Source: Pseudeuparius sepicola (lineage: Eukaryota; Arthropoda; Insecta; Coleoptera; Anthribidae). From it: a stretch of 64,000 nt of DNA. A program made the position numbers and the translations under genes. The number at the start of each line of letters is the position of its first letter. Position 1 is the stretch's first letter. The stretch lies in the NCBI GenBank assembly GCA_963920635.1, contig OY987298.1, positions 129,279,735 through 129,343,734 of the forward strand. Reading direction: 5' to 3'. Below are positions 34,573 through 45,097 of this stretch, one piece after another. The notes under the pieces are model-generated. The model made no database searches. It worked only from the letters and a program-made list of their open reading frames with translations, and was not told the DNA's origin.

Positions 34573-36023
34573 GAGTAAACAGAGTCGGCTACTGAAAACC
34601 CCACGAGATGTCAAAATAAATTCTTTTGAAAACTCTTTTTAATGAAATTTACAAATGTTTAAATTTGCATTAGATGCAGTTTTTATGATTAAAATTTAGA
34701 CTCTGGCACAACATTCCATTATAATTAACTTATAGTTTCATATTTTTGCATTTTTGGGTTCTGGTTCATTGCTGGTGAAAAAAACTTTTTGTCTTAAACA
34801 ATACAAAAGGTTTATTAGAAAAGTTGTTTGCAATTAAAAATATATGATATTTAAATATAAACAATCTACTTTGATTTTATCAATTATAAAGAAACCTGGC
34901 AGAGTTCCCTACTAACAAAATACATATAATGCGCCATTCGGCACTAAACTTCCTTTTTATAACTCAAATGGTTTATAAAGTCCACAGTCTTTATAAAAAG
35001 TGGAGCTTGGTAGGTACACAAATAACTATTATTGCTTTAACACCCTGTATGTATTTTTAAAATTATTTTAAAATCCCCATTATTTTAGCTAAAATAATCT
35101 GTGATCAACATGTTGATCTACTTGTTTGTAACATTTGATATTTTTTAGGAGCATTTTATATGCAAAATGGAAAAATATACTTGCTTATAATATAGATCTT
35201 GTTATTTTATTGTCAATTAATACTTGAGTTTAGAAAAAATAGAAAAATAGTACTTTTGTCTATTCATAAAAAATAGACACGGCTATAACAAAAAAACTCA
35301 ATTATTGAACAATGAAAACCTTTGAATATAAATTCCGTTTCCTTTTGGCTCAAGTGGGAATTTTGAATACCTGAAAATAAAATCGACATACGTAGTCAAC
35401 TTGTCAGGCAATAAAAAAAACTCAAATTTAACAAAACTAAACTCCTGGACAAAATTAACGCAACATCATAAATGTGCCACTTATTTGATGCTATTTTTTT
35501 TCTGAATTTATGATCCGATTTGAATTATTTTTTGAATTATTTTTTGCATTGTAGGTTGGTTCCTTGACAATGTCATAGTTTTCGCTGTTTATGATAAAAA
35601 GTTCATTTTCGATTTATACCGGGTGTAACAAAAATGTTATGTTTTTTTCCGAAAATTCGTATCACCCTGTGGAGTATACTAGCAACCGAAACATATAGCA
35701 GTTGACATTAGACGGTAGGTCCATCTTTCTTTAACATTTTCTTTTTTGATTTACTTCATTATCTCTGTTATTAAAGGAGATACACTGTTTTATATCGTAA
35801 CATATTTTTATAGACTTTATTATTCAACACATTCATTGTTAAATGTTTTCAAGTAGGCTATGGAACTTTTCTGACATTTCAAGCGATGTGTCAACAGATG
35901 TTGTGTTTTAAAGTTACAAAGGTCAAATAAAATTCGCCATACCGATAAAAACTGTTCGGAAACTGCTTATTAAACGTTCGTTTCATATGCCCAGTTGCCC
36001 GACGAGTATTTTAAAATTGAAAA
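34573..36023. other. AT-rich DNA with stray termini
   Basis: Core-B-like words occur at 34800-34890. CACCCTGTA termini lie at 35041 and 35663 (reverse) and TACCGGGTG near 35618. CTGGACAAAATTAACGCAAC near 35446 resembles a Tc1-type terminal repeat and may belong to the element containing the truncated gene at 36024, but no right partner was found. Confidence 0.4.
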
Positions 36024-36428
36024 ATGAATCGACCAAAAAATTTATCGGCAGAAGAAGCAGTAAGAGCTTTGGTGGATGAAGGCTATTCGATGTGTCATGT
36101 TGCTAATGTGATAGGAAGACATCGTTCGACTATAAGTCGTATGGTTGAACGATTTAACGAGACAGGATCTTACTCTCGAAGGACAGGCCAAGGGCGAAAC
36201 CGATGTACAGATCCAAGGGATGATCGTTTTATTAGGCAAACTGCTCTAAGAAACAGCAATATCACTAGTACTAGGCTAAAAAGTGAGCTTAGAACTGTTC
36301 GCCATCATACAATATCGTCTCGAACAATCAGAAGACATTTAAATGAGACTGGTTTAAACGACAGAATAGTCGTGAATGTATTTAACGATGTGAAAAGTAT
36401 ACTAGGCTTGAATTCATCAAACCTTTGA
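36024..36428 (+). CDS. Truncated Tc1-like transposase, N-terminal DNA-binding region
   Basis: The frame opens MNRPKNLSAEEAVRALVDEG and carries a homeodomain-like helix-turn-helix (HVANVIGRHRSTISRMVERF, about residues 24-45). The linker ETGSYSRRTGQGR is followed by a second helix-turn-helix (SSRTIRRHLNETGL, about 97-112), the bipartite arrangement of Tc1/Tc3 transposases. After residue about 113 the sequence no longer resembles the family and stops at 134; the DDE catalytic part is missing. It is therefore a deletion derivative. No frameshift occurs within the retained part. Confidence 0.85.
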   Translation: MNRPKNLSAEEAVRALVDEGYSMCHVANVIGRHRSTISRMVERFNETGSYSRRTGQGRNRCTDPRDDRFIRQTALRNSNITSTRLKSELRTVRHHTISSRTIRRHLNETGLNDRIVVNVFNDVKSILGLNSSNL

Positions 36429-36984
36429 AATTAAATCAACTTTGCACTAAACTCGACATAATTTTTTAAATCAAATAGAGATTTTCTAAGAAAACAACTG
36501 GCTAGCATTACAATTGATGTTAAAAATATATTAGAGGTGTCTATCTGTCAAAAAAGTACAATTTACAATAAATAAATTTTAGTTAAAATTTTTGAAAAAA
36601 AAATTAGAAAAAGTCGCAAAAAACAAAAGTTATCGTGGGTGTCTGAAAACTGGTATGTAGGTTAACAATTGCAAAAGAAACAACTTTTCCTAATAACTAT
36701 TTTCAAAAATGCGTTAAATAAAACCGATTTTGGATGATTTTTGAAAAAAATTTCAATTTAACAGATACTGGAAGTCACGTGGTCGATTCTTGTGACGTCA
36801 TTTTTCATCCTCCGACAAGCACAAATCTATGGCAAAGTCAAATTCTCCTTTTATCCAAAAATAAAAAAAATCCCTTACGGTGCGTACTTTATTGGTCACA
36901 CTGTATGTCCATTTGAAATTTCCTCGGCTGTAGTTATAAATACCTAAATATTATTGTTGTCAATTTGCCGTTTTCTCAATTGCT

Positions 36985-37635
36985 AAATTTGGCTCCGCCC
37001 TTTTTGAGCGCAGGACAAAATAGCGAGAGACAAAAAAGTGAGCGTCGCAGTTTTTGAATCACCCTGTATATGTTTCCGCGAAATATACAGGGTGTTTAAA
37101 AAATGTGACGTTCACTTCTGGCCTAAGCTGAAGTCAGTAATGTGTACCTACTGACAATAATAATTTTCGTTTATAAATAAGAAGCCTTTGGCCTCGGCGT
37201 ATAGCTGCAGTTCGCCTTTTTGGGCTCAAAATGTAGGTCCTTTCAATTATTGAAGACCTATTATTACATAGCTAGTTTTAAAATTTCGACCTTTTTTATT
37301 TCGACTTTTTGTGATTCGACCTTTTGTGATTTGACCTCTTGTGATTCGACCTCTTGTGATTCGATCTCTTGTGGTTTGACCTTTTGTGATTCGACCTTTT
37401 GTAGTTTCGACCTTTCGTGCTTCTATCTTTTGTTTTTCGATGCTCTTATTATTCTACCTTTCTGTTTTCGAATTTTTTTAAAATTTCGACCTTTTGTGTT
37501 TCGACTTTTTTTCCGCCAATCGTTTTGTCATACGCTCTTTCGTCTCGCGCTTACTTGTCTCTGCGCTGAAATGACCCCGATTTTTTGTCCTTGCGCTATT
37601 TTGTCCTGCGCTCAAAAGGGGCGGAGCCGCTAAAA
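36985..37635. mobile_element. Inverted-repeat element enclosing a minisatellite
   Basis: GGCTCCGCCC(T/C)TTTTGAGC followed by GCAGGACAAAATAGCG occurs at about 36990-37027 and, in reverse complement, at about 37588-37626. Between them are two abutting CACCCTGTA/TACAGGGTG termini (37063 and 37086) and a 15-bp minisatellite. No transposase or clear target duplication was seen; the superfamily is unknown. Confidence 0.6.
37284..37513. repeat. 15-bp minisatellite, about 15 copies
   Basis: The unit TTCGACCTTTTGTGA repeats with few changes about 15 times. Because the unit length is a multiple of three the array stays open in one frame (reading as cycles of F-C-D-S-T), but this is a repeat artefact, not a gene. 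Confidence 0.9.
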
Positions 37636-38230
37636 TTCTCTTGAAACTGCCAACATCGCATCATATTTTTTATACCAGTTTTATGGTGTGGTAGAGTATG
37701 GGCATGGGTCAAAAGACTAGGTATACAAATTCCGTAGGGTAAATGTGTATAAGAGTACGCACAGGCATAAGAGTACGCACCAGCACTATTTAATATAAAC
37801 CGCCATCTAATGGTTCTTTTAAAAGGTACATTATAATTCTAGCGCCAATTTATGGAAGTATCACCAGCGAAAATCTGCGTTACCGACAGTGTTTTTACAG
37901 TATGGCCGTTCCAAAATTTCCTAGTGTCGCACTGAAATTGTAGGCAGTCGAGATATTAGACTTTTTAAAGGTAAATATTGACGCTACTATATATTAAATG
38001 TTTTGTTGAGCTTTTGTATGTTATGGATATCACTTTTGTAGTTAAAAAATATAGAAAATATATTTTCTGCAAAAGAAATATGCTAAAACATGAAATTTCA
38101 CGTGAATGTATAAGAGTACGCAAAGGTCGTTGTCTTAAGAGTTCGCAGTGCGTACTCTTATACATAATATTTTATAATTGTGGCAGTATTCAAAAGTAGA
38201 AAAAATAGCAAAGAGAAAATTAGTACCTAG

Positions 38231-38398
38231 TTGCACAAAATCTAAATCATTGCAGAAGCAAAAAACTAAGAAAGTCAAAGAATCCCACGAAGATGCGACT
38301 TGCCCGGGGTGTGGAGATTTATATTCGAAATCCGATGAAGACTAGATTATGTGTTCTCAGTGCAATAATATTGGTGGCATGAATCCTGCACAACGTAT
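38231..38398 (+). pseudogene. C-terminal PHD-like zinc-finger remnant of a pogo transposase
   Basis: After a basic stretch (KSKSLQKQKTKKVKE) the frame reads CPGCGDLYSKSDED, then a stop, then IMCSQCNNIGG. The C-x2-C ... C-x2-C spacing around LYS and CSQC matches the zinc finger found at the C-terminus of many pogo/jerky-type DDE transposases. In those proteins a tryptophan follows the acidic patch; here that position is TAG. The rest of the enzyme is missing. The family link is from general knowledge of the motif and should be tested by search. Confidence 0.65.
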
Positions 38399-38520
38399 GT
38401 AACTGGACAATTCACTTGTTTTCATTGTGACAATTTATTTTTGACATTTTTTACGGCAATTATTTAACCTTTAATTAATAACGTACCAAATATCTAAGAT
38501 GTTAGTTTCTAACATTACTA

Positions 38521-39488
38521 TACAGGGTGTTATTTAAGTACGTAGCCAAACTTCAAGTGGAGATTCTTTGAGTGATTTTAAGACGAAAAGTTTATATAAA
38601 GAGAAGTCCATTATCGCTTAGTTTTCAAGATAAAGGTTGTCAACATCTTAATAATCCTTTAGCCGATTTTGTTTAAATCTCACAGTGTTATTTACTATTT
38701 ACATTAGAGAGGGGCTAATTTAGCCCTGAGTAGATTGAAATTATTAAGTCCAGTGGCATCCCGGGGGCACCATGACAAATATTTTTGAAAAAAAAAAAAT
38801 GTGGGCCTCTGACTTTTTTAAAACTTTTATATTTTTCTCGCATTAAGGAACTAATAATACAACTTTTTGGTCTCTTGAATTTGTTCGTGTCGTGCTTCCT
38901 TTTCGAGAGAAAAAATAAAAACCACTGTATTGCATGTCATTGCTTTGCTGTTGCGTTGCTGTTTTTTTGAAAACGAAGCAAGATACGAACAAGATTCAAG
39001 AGACCAAAAAGTTGTAGGTATCTTGCTTCGTTTTCGAGAAAGCAGCAATGCAACAGCAAAATAGTGACATGCAATAAAGTGGTTTTTATTTTTTCTCTTG
39101 AAAACGAAGCACGACACAAAAAAAATTCAAGAGCCCAAAAAGTTTTATTCTTTATGCTTGAAAAATATAAAAGTTTTAAAAAAGTCAGTGACGCACATTT
39201 TTTTTTCATAAATATTTGTCACGGTGCCCCCCGGGACGCCACTGGACTTAATAATTCGAATCTACTTAGGGATAAATTAACCCCTCTCTACCGTAAATAA
39301 GACTGCCATATTTAAACAAAATCGGCTACAGGATTATTAAGATGTTGTTGAAAAAATATTTTTGTTTGACACCCTGTATTTTCAACACTAAGCGATACCG
39401 GACCTATGTTTATATAAACTTTTTGTCTTAAAATCACTCAAAGAATCACCCCTTGAAGTTTGGCTACGTACTTAAATAACACCCTTTA
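38521..39488. mobile_element. Palindrome, 0.97 kb, nested in the pogo-like element
   Basis: TACAGGGTGTTATTTAAGTA mirrors the right end. The outer arms (about 230 bp: GTAGCCAAACTTC, CTTTGAGTGATTTTAAGAC) enclose a second symmetric pair of termini, CAGTGGCATCCCGGGGG (38751) and CCCGGGACGCCACTG (ending 39244). The flanks are inverted (ATTAAGTC and GACTTAAT), not duplicated. The centre is a further tangle of inverted copies around GAAAACGAAGCA. Confidence 0.88.
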
Positions 39489-39808
39489 TTTTTATATATG
39501 CCCAATGCACATATACGTTCAGTAAATAAAATGTACTTGTATGTTTTAGTTTTGCTTAATTATGTAATCTCTAACAACTGGCTAACTCTTATACAAATGT
39601 GTGTATAAGAGTACGCACTTGCAGAAGTGGCAATAAAGTTTTAAATCTCAGGTTTATATAACAATATACAAGAAAAACGGTTGAAAACGTGTTACAAAAC
39701 AATCACTTACCTAAACAAAACGTAAAAACATGCCTTCAGGTATAAAATGCAAAAGTTATTGTATCTTATTCACTAAGTGCGTACTCTTATACACATTTAC
39801 CCTACTGC

Positions 39809-40140
39809 AAAAATGCAAAATCGGCAACCCTCCACAAGGCCGTTCGCTCTATACGCCCCTTCCCCCTGATCACAATAAGTGACGCGCGGCGAGCTATGGC
39901 ATCCTGAAGGTACAGGTACATAATGTATGACGGACCATAATCCGGACGCACGGGCCCCGCGGGGCCCCTAAATTATAATGTTGGGGCCGCGGGCCGGGTC
40001 CCGGGCTTGGCGGGGGACTGGGGGTGGAGGCGGTCGCAGCCGCTCCCGCGCCGCCCGCAACTCAATTCCGGATCGACTTCGCATCGGAGAAGAATTTCGG
40101 AGGCGAACTTATGGCAGCGACAGGTAGATAACTTCCAAAC
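39809..40140. promoter_or_regulatory. GC-rich island
   Basis: Very CpG-rich sequence (for example GGGCCCCGCGGGGCCCC near 39950, and GCCGCTCCCGCGCCGCCCGC near 40040) interrupts AT-rich DNA. It includes CATAATCC and AAATTATAATG words. No exon is supported; it resembles the other islands of the window. Confidence 0.3.
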
Positions 40141-40252
40141 TTATCTATACCGTTTTTTATACAAGATTGAAATTTAGTGACTGAAACGGAACTGAAACTA
40201 AATGAGTAGATATTGCATGTAGTACAGGTTGATCATTTTTAGGCGCCCAGCC

Positions 40253-40804
40253 CAGTGACGTAATGTATCCAGATACATGTACCTAGATACATATCTAGAT
40301 ACTTACAAAAATCAGGATCTGCTTTAGTATCTAGATCCTTTTGAAAGTATCTAGATACTTAGATACTAGATACATTTTTTTAGCCAAGATGCCAATGCGT
40401 GCCACGTGCCTATATTTCATTTTAAAAAATAATCAATACCGATAATAAAATGGGGTGTGATTTAGTGATTTTTTTAAATACCGTACATAAAGTACCTACT
40501 CTGTGCTCACTTTGGAGTGACGTACACGGTAAACTATTAACCCACAAGTTGTTTGGATTAGTGACAATCTAAACTTCACATTCGTCTAAACAGTTCTACT
40601 TTACCTACACACACACTTGTTTCATAAATATCTAAGTAGGTAAGTATATTGATTGCCTTATGAGATCTGAAATTTTCTTAATTAACTGATAGTATCTGGA
40701 AGTATCTAGATACTTTTTTTAACGTATCTGTATCTAGATACATCTGCCAGATAGTATCTGGATCTGTATCTAGATACCGAAAAAATGTATCTGTTACATT
40801 ACTG
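40253..40804. mobile_element. hAT-type MITE rich in GTATCTAGATAC, duplication GCCCAGCC
   Basis: The ends are CAGTGACGTAATGTATC and the reverse complement of CAGTAATGTAACAGATAC. GCCCAGCC flanks both sides exactly (40245-40252 and 40805-40812), an 8-bp hAT-type duplication. Both subterminal regions (about 120 bp each) are packed with GTATCTAGATAC and near variants, themselves palindromic; the central part is ordinary AT-rich DNA. Clusters of short sites at both ends are typical of transposase binding arrays. Confidence 0.92.
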
Positions 40805-40850
40805 GCCCAGCCTCTGTTGGTGGAAAACGGTCAAAGATGTGAAGATATTA

Positions 40851-41215
40851 TACAGTATGGTCCAGATTTTATCAGCAATACTTTAAAAACTGCTAGAAAA
40901 TTTAAAAAAAGGAGATTTTTTCTTATAAACATGTATCGAAATCCTAACGGTTTTCGATATACAGGGCGTCAAAGTTCAATTTTTTTTTTTTTCAAGTTTT
41001 CTTTTATTTTTCCTAAACTAAGACAGTTAAGGCAAACATATTTGGTACAGTTTAGACATTCATTAAATACTATAAATTAAAAATAATTCAGCCCATCTAC
41101 TTCCACCAGTGTCGGAGGGACGGGGGTCAAACATAATATTTTTTTATAAAAAAAATGGTACGCTACTGGAAAAGTATTTTTTTTTGCTTTCACTAAGTTT
41201 TTCAATCAACTATAA
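40851..41215 (+). repeat. Left-half copy of the 57.3-kb palindrome
   Basis: TACAGTATGGTCCAGA followed by TCAGCAATACTTTAAAAACT, ATGTATCGAAATCCTA and a TACAGGGCGTCAAAGTTCAA match the left arm at 57341-57640. The mirrored right half is absent. Confidence 0.78.
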
Positions 41216-42047
41216 GGAAAAGCTATTCTTGACTTTTTTATGATTAATTTCCTCAAATCTTGTGTTATTAGAACAAAGCGTTTTAGCCCTGTCATACAAA
41301 CTTTTAATTACTCCTTTTTTAACACTAATATGATGAATATCATAATATGATGAAGTGTTACGTACCAATTTTTTTTTCAAATCTATCCTACCAATCGGAA
41401 GTATAAAAATAAAGGATTTTTCTTGAAATTTAAACAGACTGTATCTCGAAAGCAATAAGTTTTTCAAAAATGCATATGTTTATACAGGGTTAACTATCAC
41501 TTAGTACAAAAATTTTTATGGCAGATAAAGAAAAATTAGACTTGCCAAAATAAATTTTCAAAAATTTTCTAACATTTGTCTTAAGCCTAAAAAAATTTTT
41601 TTTCAAATTGTATTAAACCCCTCAAAAAACGCCGCCTATGGACGCCCGCGCGACATGTCTAAAAATTTCGCGTATGTCAATAGCGCGGCGTTGCCACGTC
41701 TATCAATTTATCCGAGGATTCACCACAAAATTTCGATTTCCTTTTAAAAACGATTACTTTCTAAGGAACATGTAGAATGCCTATGAAACACCTACCTTAC
41801 TGACATTTCCAGGATTGTTTGCACCATTTTCTGTTTTCTTGCTTTTTTACATTAAAAGTCACACAACACAACATTCACATTTTCTAAATCTGTTGGGGAT
41901 CTCTTGGTTTCCCTCTGCTATTCCTTTTGTTTGAAGCGAGGTACTCAGCCTGACGACCACGACGAGGTAGATCCCCTCCGCCAGGAAAACCCCGAAGGGT
42001 AACCAAAAAATCACAACTGCACTAGCACACATTGCACATGCAAAGCA

Positions 42048-43317
42048 CTACAGTAGCTGTTCAAAGAGGCCGCCGTTAACTTCGATGCACAAATTCACTC
42101 GGTTAACTAAAGAAGTCCGGATACGTGCAAAAAGTCCATGATTATTCCGGATTTGAACAGCTGCACCTTCAATTCGTTCACGTAACTGCTGCTCGTTGGC
42201 GATTTCCTGCTCGTACACAATCGCCTTCATGAATCCCCAAATACAAAAATCCATTGGATTCAAGTCTGGTGATCGCGGCGGCCATGCAATGGGCCCTCCT
42301 CTTCCGATCCAACGGTTGGGGCATTGGTCGTCTAAAAGTGCACGAACAGGTCTCGCAAAATGGGCTGGTGCACCATCGTGCATAAACCACATGTCATGCA
42401 GTATTTGTAGTGGCAAATTATCAAACAAAACATTTGTCAGAAAATACAAGTATCGTTCAGCGTTTAAATTTTCCGGTAGAATGTATGGTCCAATTAATCG
42501 ATCTCCATAAACTCCTGCCCAAACATTGATGGAAAACCGACGTTGGAAATTAAACCGCCGAACAGCATGTGGGTTCTCATCGGACCAAATATGGCTGTTG
42601 TTTCTAAAAAAAAACAACAAAAATTAGAAATATTCACAATTTTGGCGAAGGCGTTAGGATTGACATAGCCAATTTTATAATAAATAAAAAAGATAATATG
42701 GAAGAGAGAAAGCTATAAGTAAGTAAAAAATTTACATACGTGTAAACCCCAGCACGTGTGAAGCAGCATTCGTCTGTCCAAAGAATGTTGAAAACAAAGT
42801 TTGGGTCTTGGGCGATTCGATCACGTAGCCAAGTGCAGTAGGTCATTCTCACCGGAAAATCATTTGCTTCTAATGCTTGGACCTTTTGTATGTGATAAGG
42901 GTGAAGGCCGTTTTCCCTTACAATCCTCCATGCCTGTAAATAATTTTATTGTTACATTTTAAATTTTATGTAGGTATTAGGTGCAAGCAAAGACAATCCC
43001 ATCACATGGGATAGTCTTTGGTAGAAGTCAGTTTTATTGGTTTTATTTTACTTGCCTTGTTCTGAGATATTCCCAATCTCCTTGCAATAGCTGTAGTGCT
43101 TATGGAAGGTTGCTCGCCCACCCCTTCGAGCTTGCAAAACACCAGTGTTTCGCATACGTTGTACAATGTTCACGAAAGTACGTGGGTTAGGCATATTTGC
43201 CCTGTTAGGAAAACGAATACGGTATTCTGCTGCAGCTCGATGTGCACTTTCATCGCATCTCCCGTACATTATAACCATGTCCGTTAACTCGGCGTTCGAA
43301 TACTCCGGCATTTTCAC
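42048..43317 (-). pseudogene. Transposase, DD41D, three exons, one frameshift
   Basis: Exon 1 (43317-43056) starts MKMPEYSNAELTDMVIMYGR. It ends, in a frame shifted by one base, with ISTTAIARRLGISQNK, a helix-turn-helix. Intron 1 (43055-42934) is a GC-AG intron with donor AAG/GCAAGT. Exon 2 (42933-42740) reads AWRIVRENGLHPYHIQKVQA through FNILWTDECCFTRAGVYT, with the first catalytic D. Intron 2 (42739-42604) has donor GTATGT. Exon 3 (42603-42048) reads NNSHIWSDENPHA, DMWFMHDGAPAHFA (second D) and IAWPPRSPDLNPMDFCIWG (third D), 41 residues after the second. The three exons total 1,012 bp, about 337 codons, a normal length, so a single 1-bp indel between LQARRGG and EQPSIST is the only visible lesion. 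Junction phases agree on both sides. Confidence 0.88.
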
Positions 43318-43418
43318 AAAGACGCTGAACGATTTGCCGCGAAAATCAAGACCAAACTGGGAAATAACGCCATGTTACGTTCGCAAATGCCCTCCGTCGG
43401 CTACTAGCCAAACTTGAA

Positions 43419-44494
43419 AAGGTTTGTTCCAACAGGACCAATAACCGTGCTGAAGCACGTTCAGCGCATGCGCACTACCCCACTGGCTGTTCCAACTGAA
43501 TTATGTACCTACCGACACGGGACGATACACGCACTGTTCCAGCCGATTTATGGATCATTTGTGTATCGTCCTTGTACGATAAAAACGGTCCCTGGTCTAA
43601 AGCAATAACCGCGTGTACTGACATGCGCAGTGTATAGTCATGTGACAGAGATAAACAATAACCTCATATTTTTGTTTTTACGTAGATGGTTTTAAATCGA
43701 TGGCTGGGATCGTGTTTTTTATTTCTTGTTGGTTTTTGGCTTGTTGGGTAGGGCGGGGAATCGTTGAACAATAATTTTTTAGAGTGAAGAGTGAGGTTAG
43801 CCCACCGAACATTCGGTTAGCCACATATTAAACACGCAGGTTAGGTGCGGTCACAAAACGTGATTTGGTCGATTTGATTCACAATCCGTTCCATCTGAAA
43901 TTTTCTTTGGGATCGCACATGAACGGTGCAAAACTAGCGCATGCGTTCTTTAAGGGTTATCATCTAGTTCATGTACAGTTCTGTGACGGTACGTAAATTC
44001 GAGTTGGAACAAATGATCCCAAAGAAAATTTCAGATGGAACGGATTGTGAATCAAATCGACCAAATCATATTTGTGACCGCACCTAACCTGCGTGTTTAA
44101 TATGTGGCTAACCGAATGTTCGGTGGGCTAACCTCACTCTTCACTCTAAAAAATTATTGTTCAACGATTCCCCGCCCTACCCAACAAGAAATAAAAAACA
44201 CGATCCCAGCCATCGATTTAAAACTATCTACGTAAAAACAAAAATATGAGGTTAATGTTTATCTCTGTCACACGACCATACACTGCGCATGTCAGTACAC
44301 GCGGTTATTGCTTTAGACCAGGCACCGTTTTTATCGTACAAGGACGATACACAAATGATCCATAAATCGGCTGGAACAGTGCGTGTATCGTCCCGTGTCG
44401 GTAGGTACATAATTCAGTTGGAACAGCCAGTGGGGTAGTGCGCATGCGCTGAACGTGCTTCAGCACGGTTATTGGCCCTGTTGGAACAAACCTT
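43419..44494. mobile_element. 1.08-kb near-perfect palindrome
   Basis: AAGGTTTGTTCCAACAGG at the left mirrors the right end; the arms (43419-43914 and 44016-44494) stay close to identical for nearly 500 bp around a spacer of about 100 bp. Landmarks are GCGCATGCGC, GGGACGATACACG and AACATTCGGTTAGCC. The termini differ from TACAGGGTG and no target duplication is apparent. It separates the DD41D transposase gene from its element's 5' end. Confidence 0.9.
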
Positions 44495-45097
44495 GTATGT
44501 ACAGTTAGTTGCCTAGCTAGGAAGTTATGAAATGACGAACGGGGCAACGCGGAGCAGTCGAAAAAACGTTTCATAGACTCGACCGGGCCGATACGTCGCT
44601 TAATTCATACCGCCGAGGCTTCAGAACAATAAATCCTTTATCTATGCTTCAGAAGAGGTTAGATGGTGGACAAGAATTCATCAGAGGAGCTCCGGGGGTA
44701 TTAAGGGAGACGGCTTGTGGTGTCGCGGTAATGAGCTTTCCGCGAGAGTAGGAACCGGTCCGGATACGAGCTAAGGTAAGGGGAATCTAATAGCGCTGCA
44801 TCTGTACAGATTCAAATCGATTGTTATTTATGTATTTTTTAAATTTGTTTGAGTAAAAAGGTATTTTCACCGTTCCTAAATCAACGGCAACACCGCGGAA
44901 AATCACTTCAGCTGTCAGTACCTTCAGAAGCCAAATTGGATGACGTCATTAAAGGCGGGGATTTACAGGGAAAATAGGGGTCTTTACCCGTTTTTTTAAA
45001 GATCGTAAAAAAAATCTAAAAATATTTTTCTATGTTTTCTTAAGCCATCCTGCGCACGTGGTAAAATTTTTTGTACTAAGTCATAGTTAACCCTGTA

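Larger units (their letters stand above)
37732..39808 (+). mobile_element. pogo-like element with nested palindrome
   Basis: CGTAGGGTAAATGTGTATAA at the left mirrors the right end (reverse complement AGTAGGGTAAATGTGTATAA), both continuing into GTATAAGAGTACGCAC. That 16-bp motif or a close variant occurs at 37747, 37766, 38108, 38133, 38148 (reversed), 39603 and 39777 (reversed). A PHD-finger remnant typical of some pogo/jerky transposases lies inside. A 968-bp palindrome (38521-39488) is nested within. A TA duplication is not clear at the decayed outer bases. Confidence 0.78.
41483..45097 (-). mobile_element. DD41D Tc1/mariner element with spliced transposase
   Basis: TACAGGGTTAACTAT(C/G)ACTT and onward through TAGTACAAAAA is found at 41483 and, inverted, ending at 45097. 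Weaker inverted similarity continues inward for about 200 bp (for example CGCGGCGTTGCC against CGCGGTGTTGCC). The element holds a three-exon transposase on the minus strand (43317-42048). A 1.08-kb palindrome (43419-44494) lies between the 5' end and the start codon and is probably a later insertion, which would put the full length without it near 2.5 kb. Confidence 0.8.

Noticed and set aside
37220..37633. 137-codon frame with cysteine/serine/phenylalanine repeats
   Set aside because: It is the translation of a 15-bp minisatellite, not a protein gene.
36980..37640. CRISPR-like array
   Set aside because: The 15-bp units are contiguous with no spacers, and the genome is eukaryotic.
42196..42510. 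104-codon plus-strand frame opposite the transposase
   Set aside because: Antisense shadow of the well-supported DD41D exon 3.
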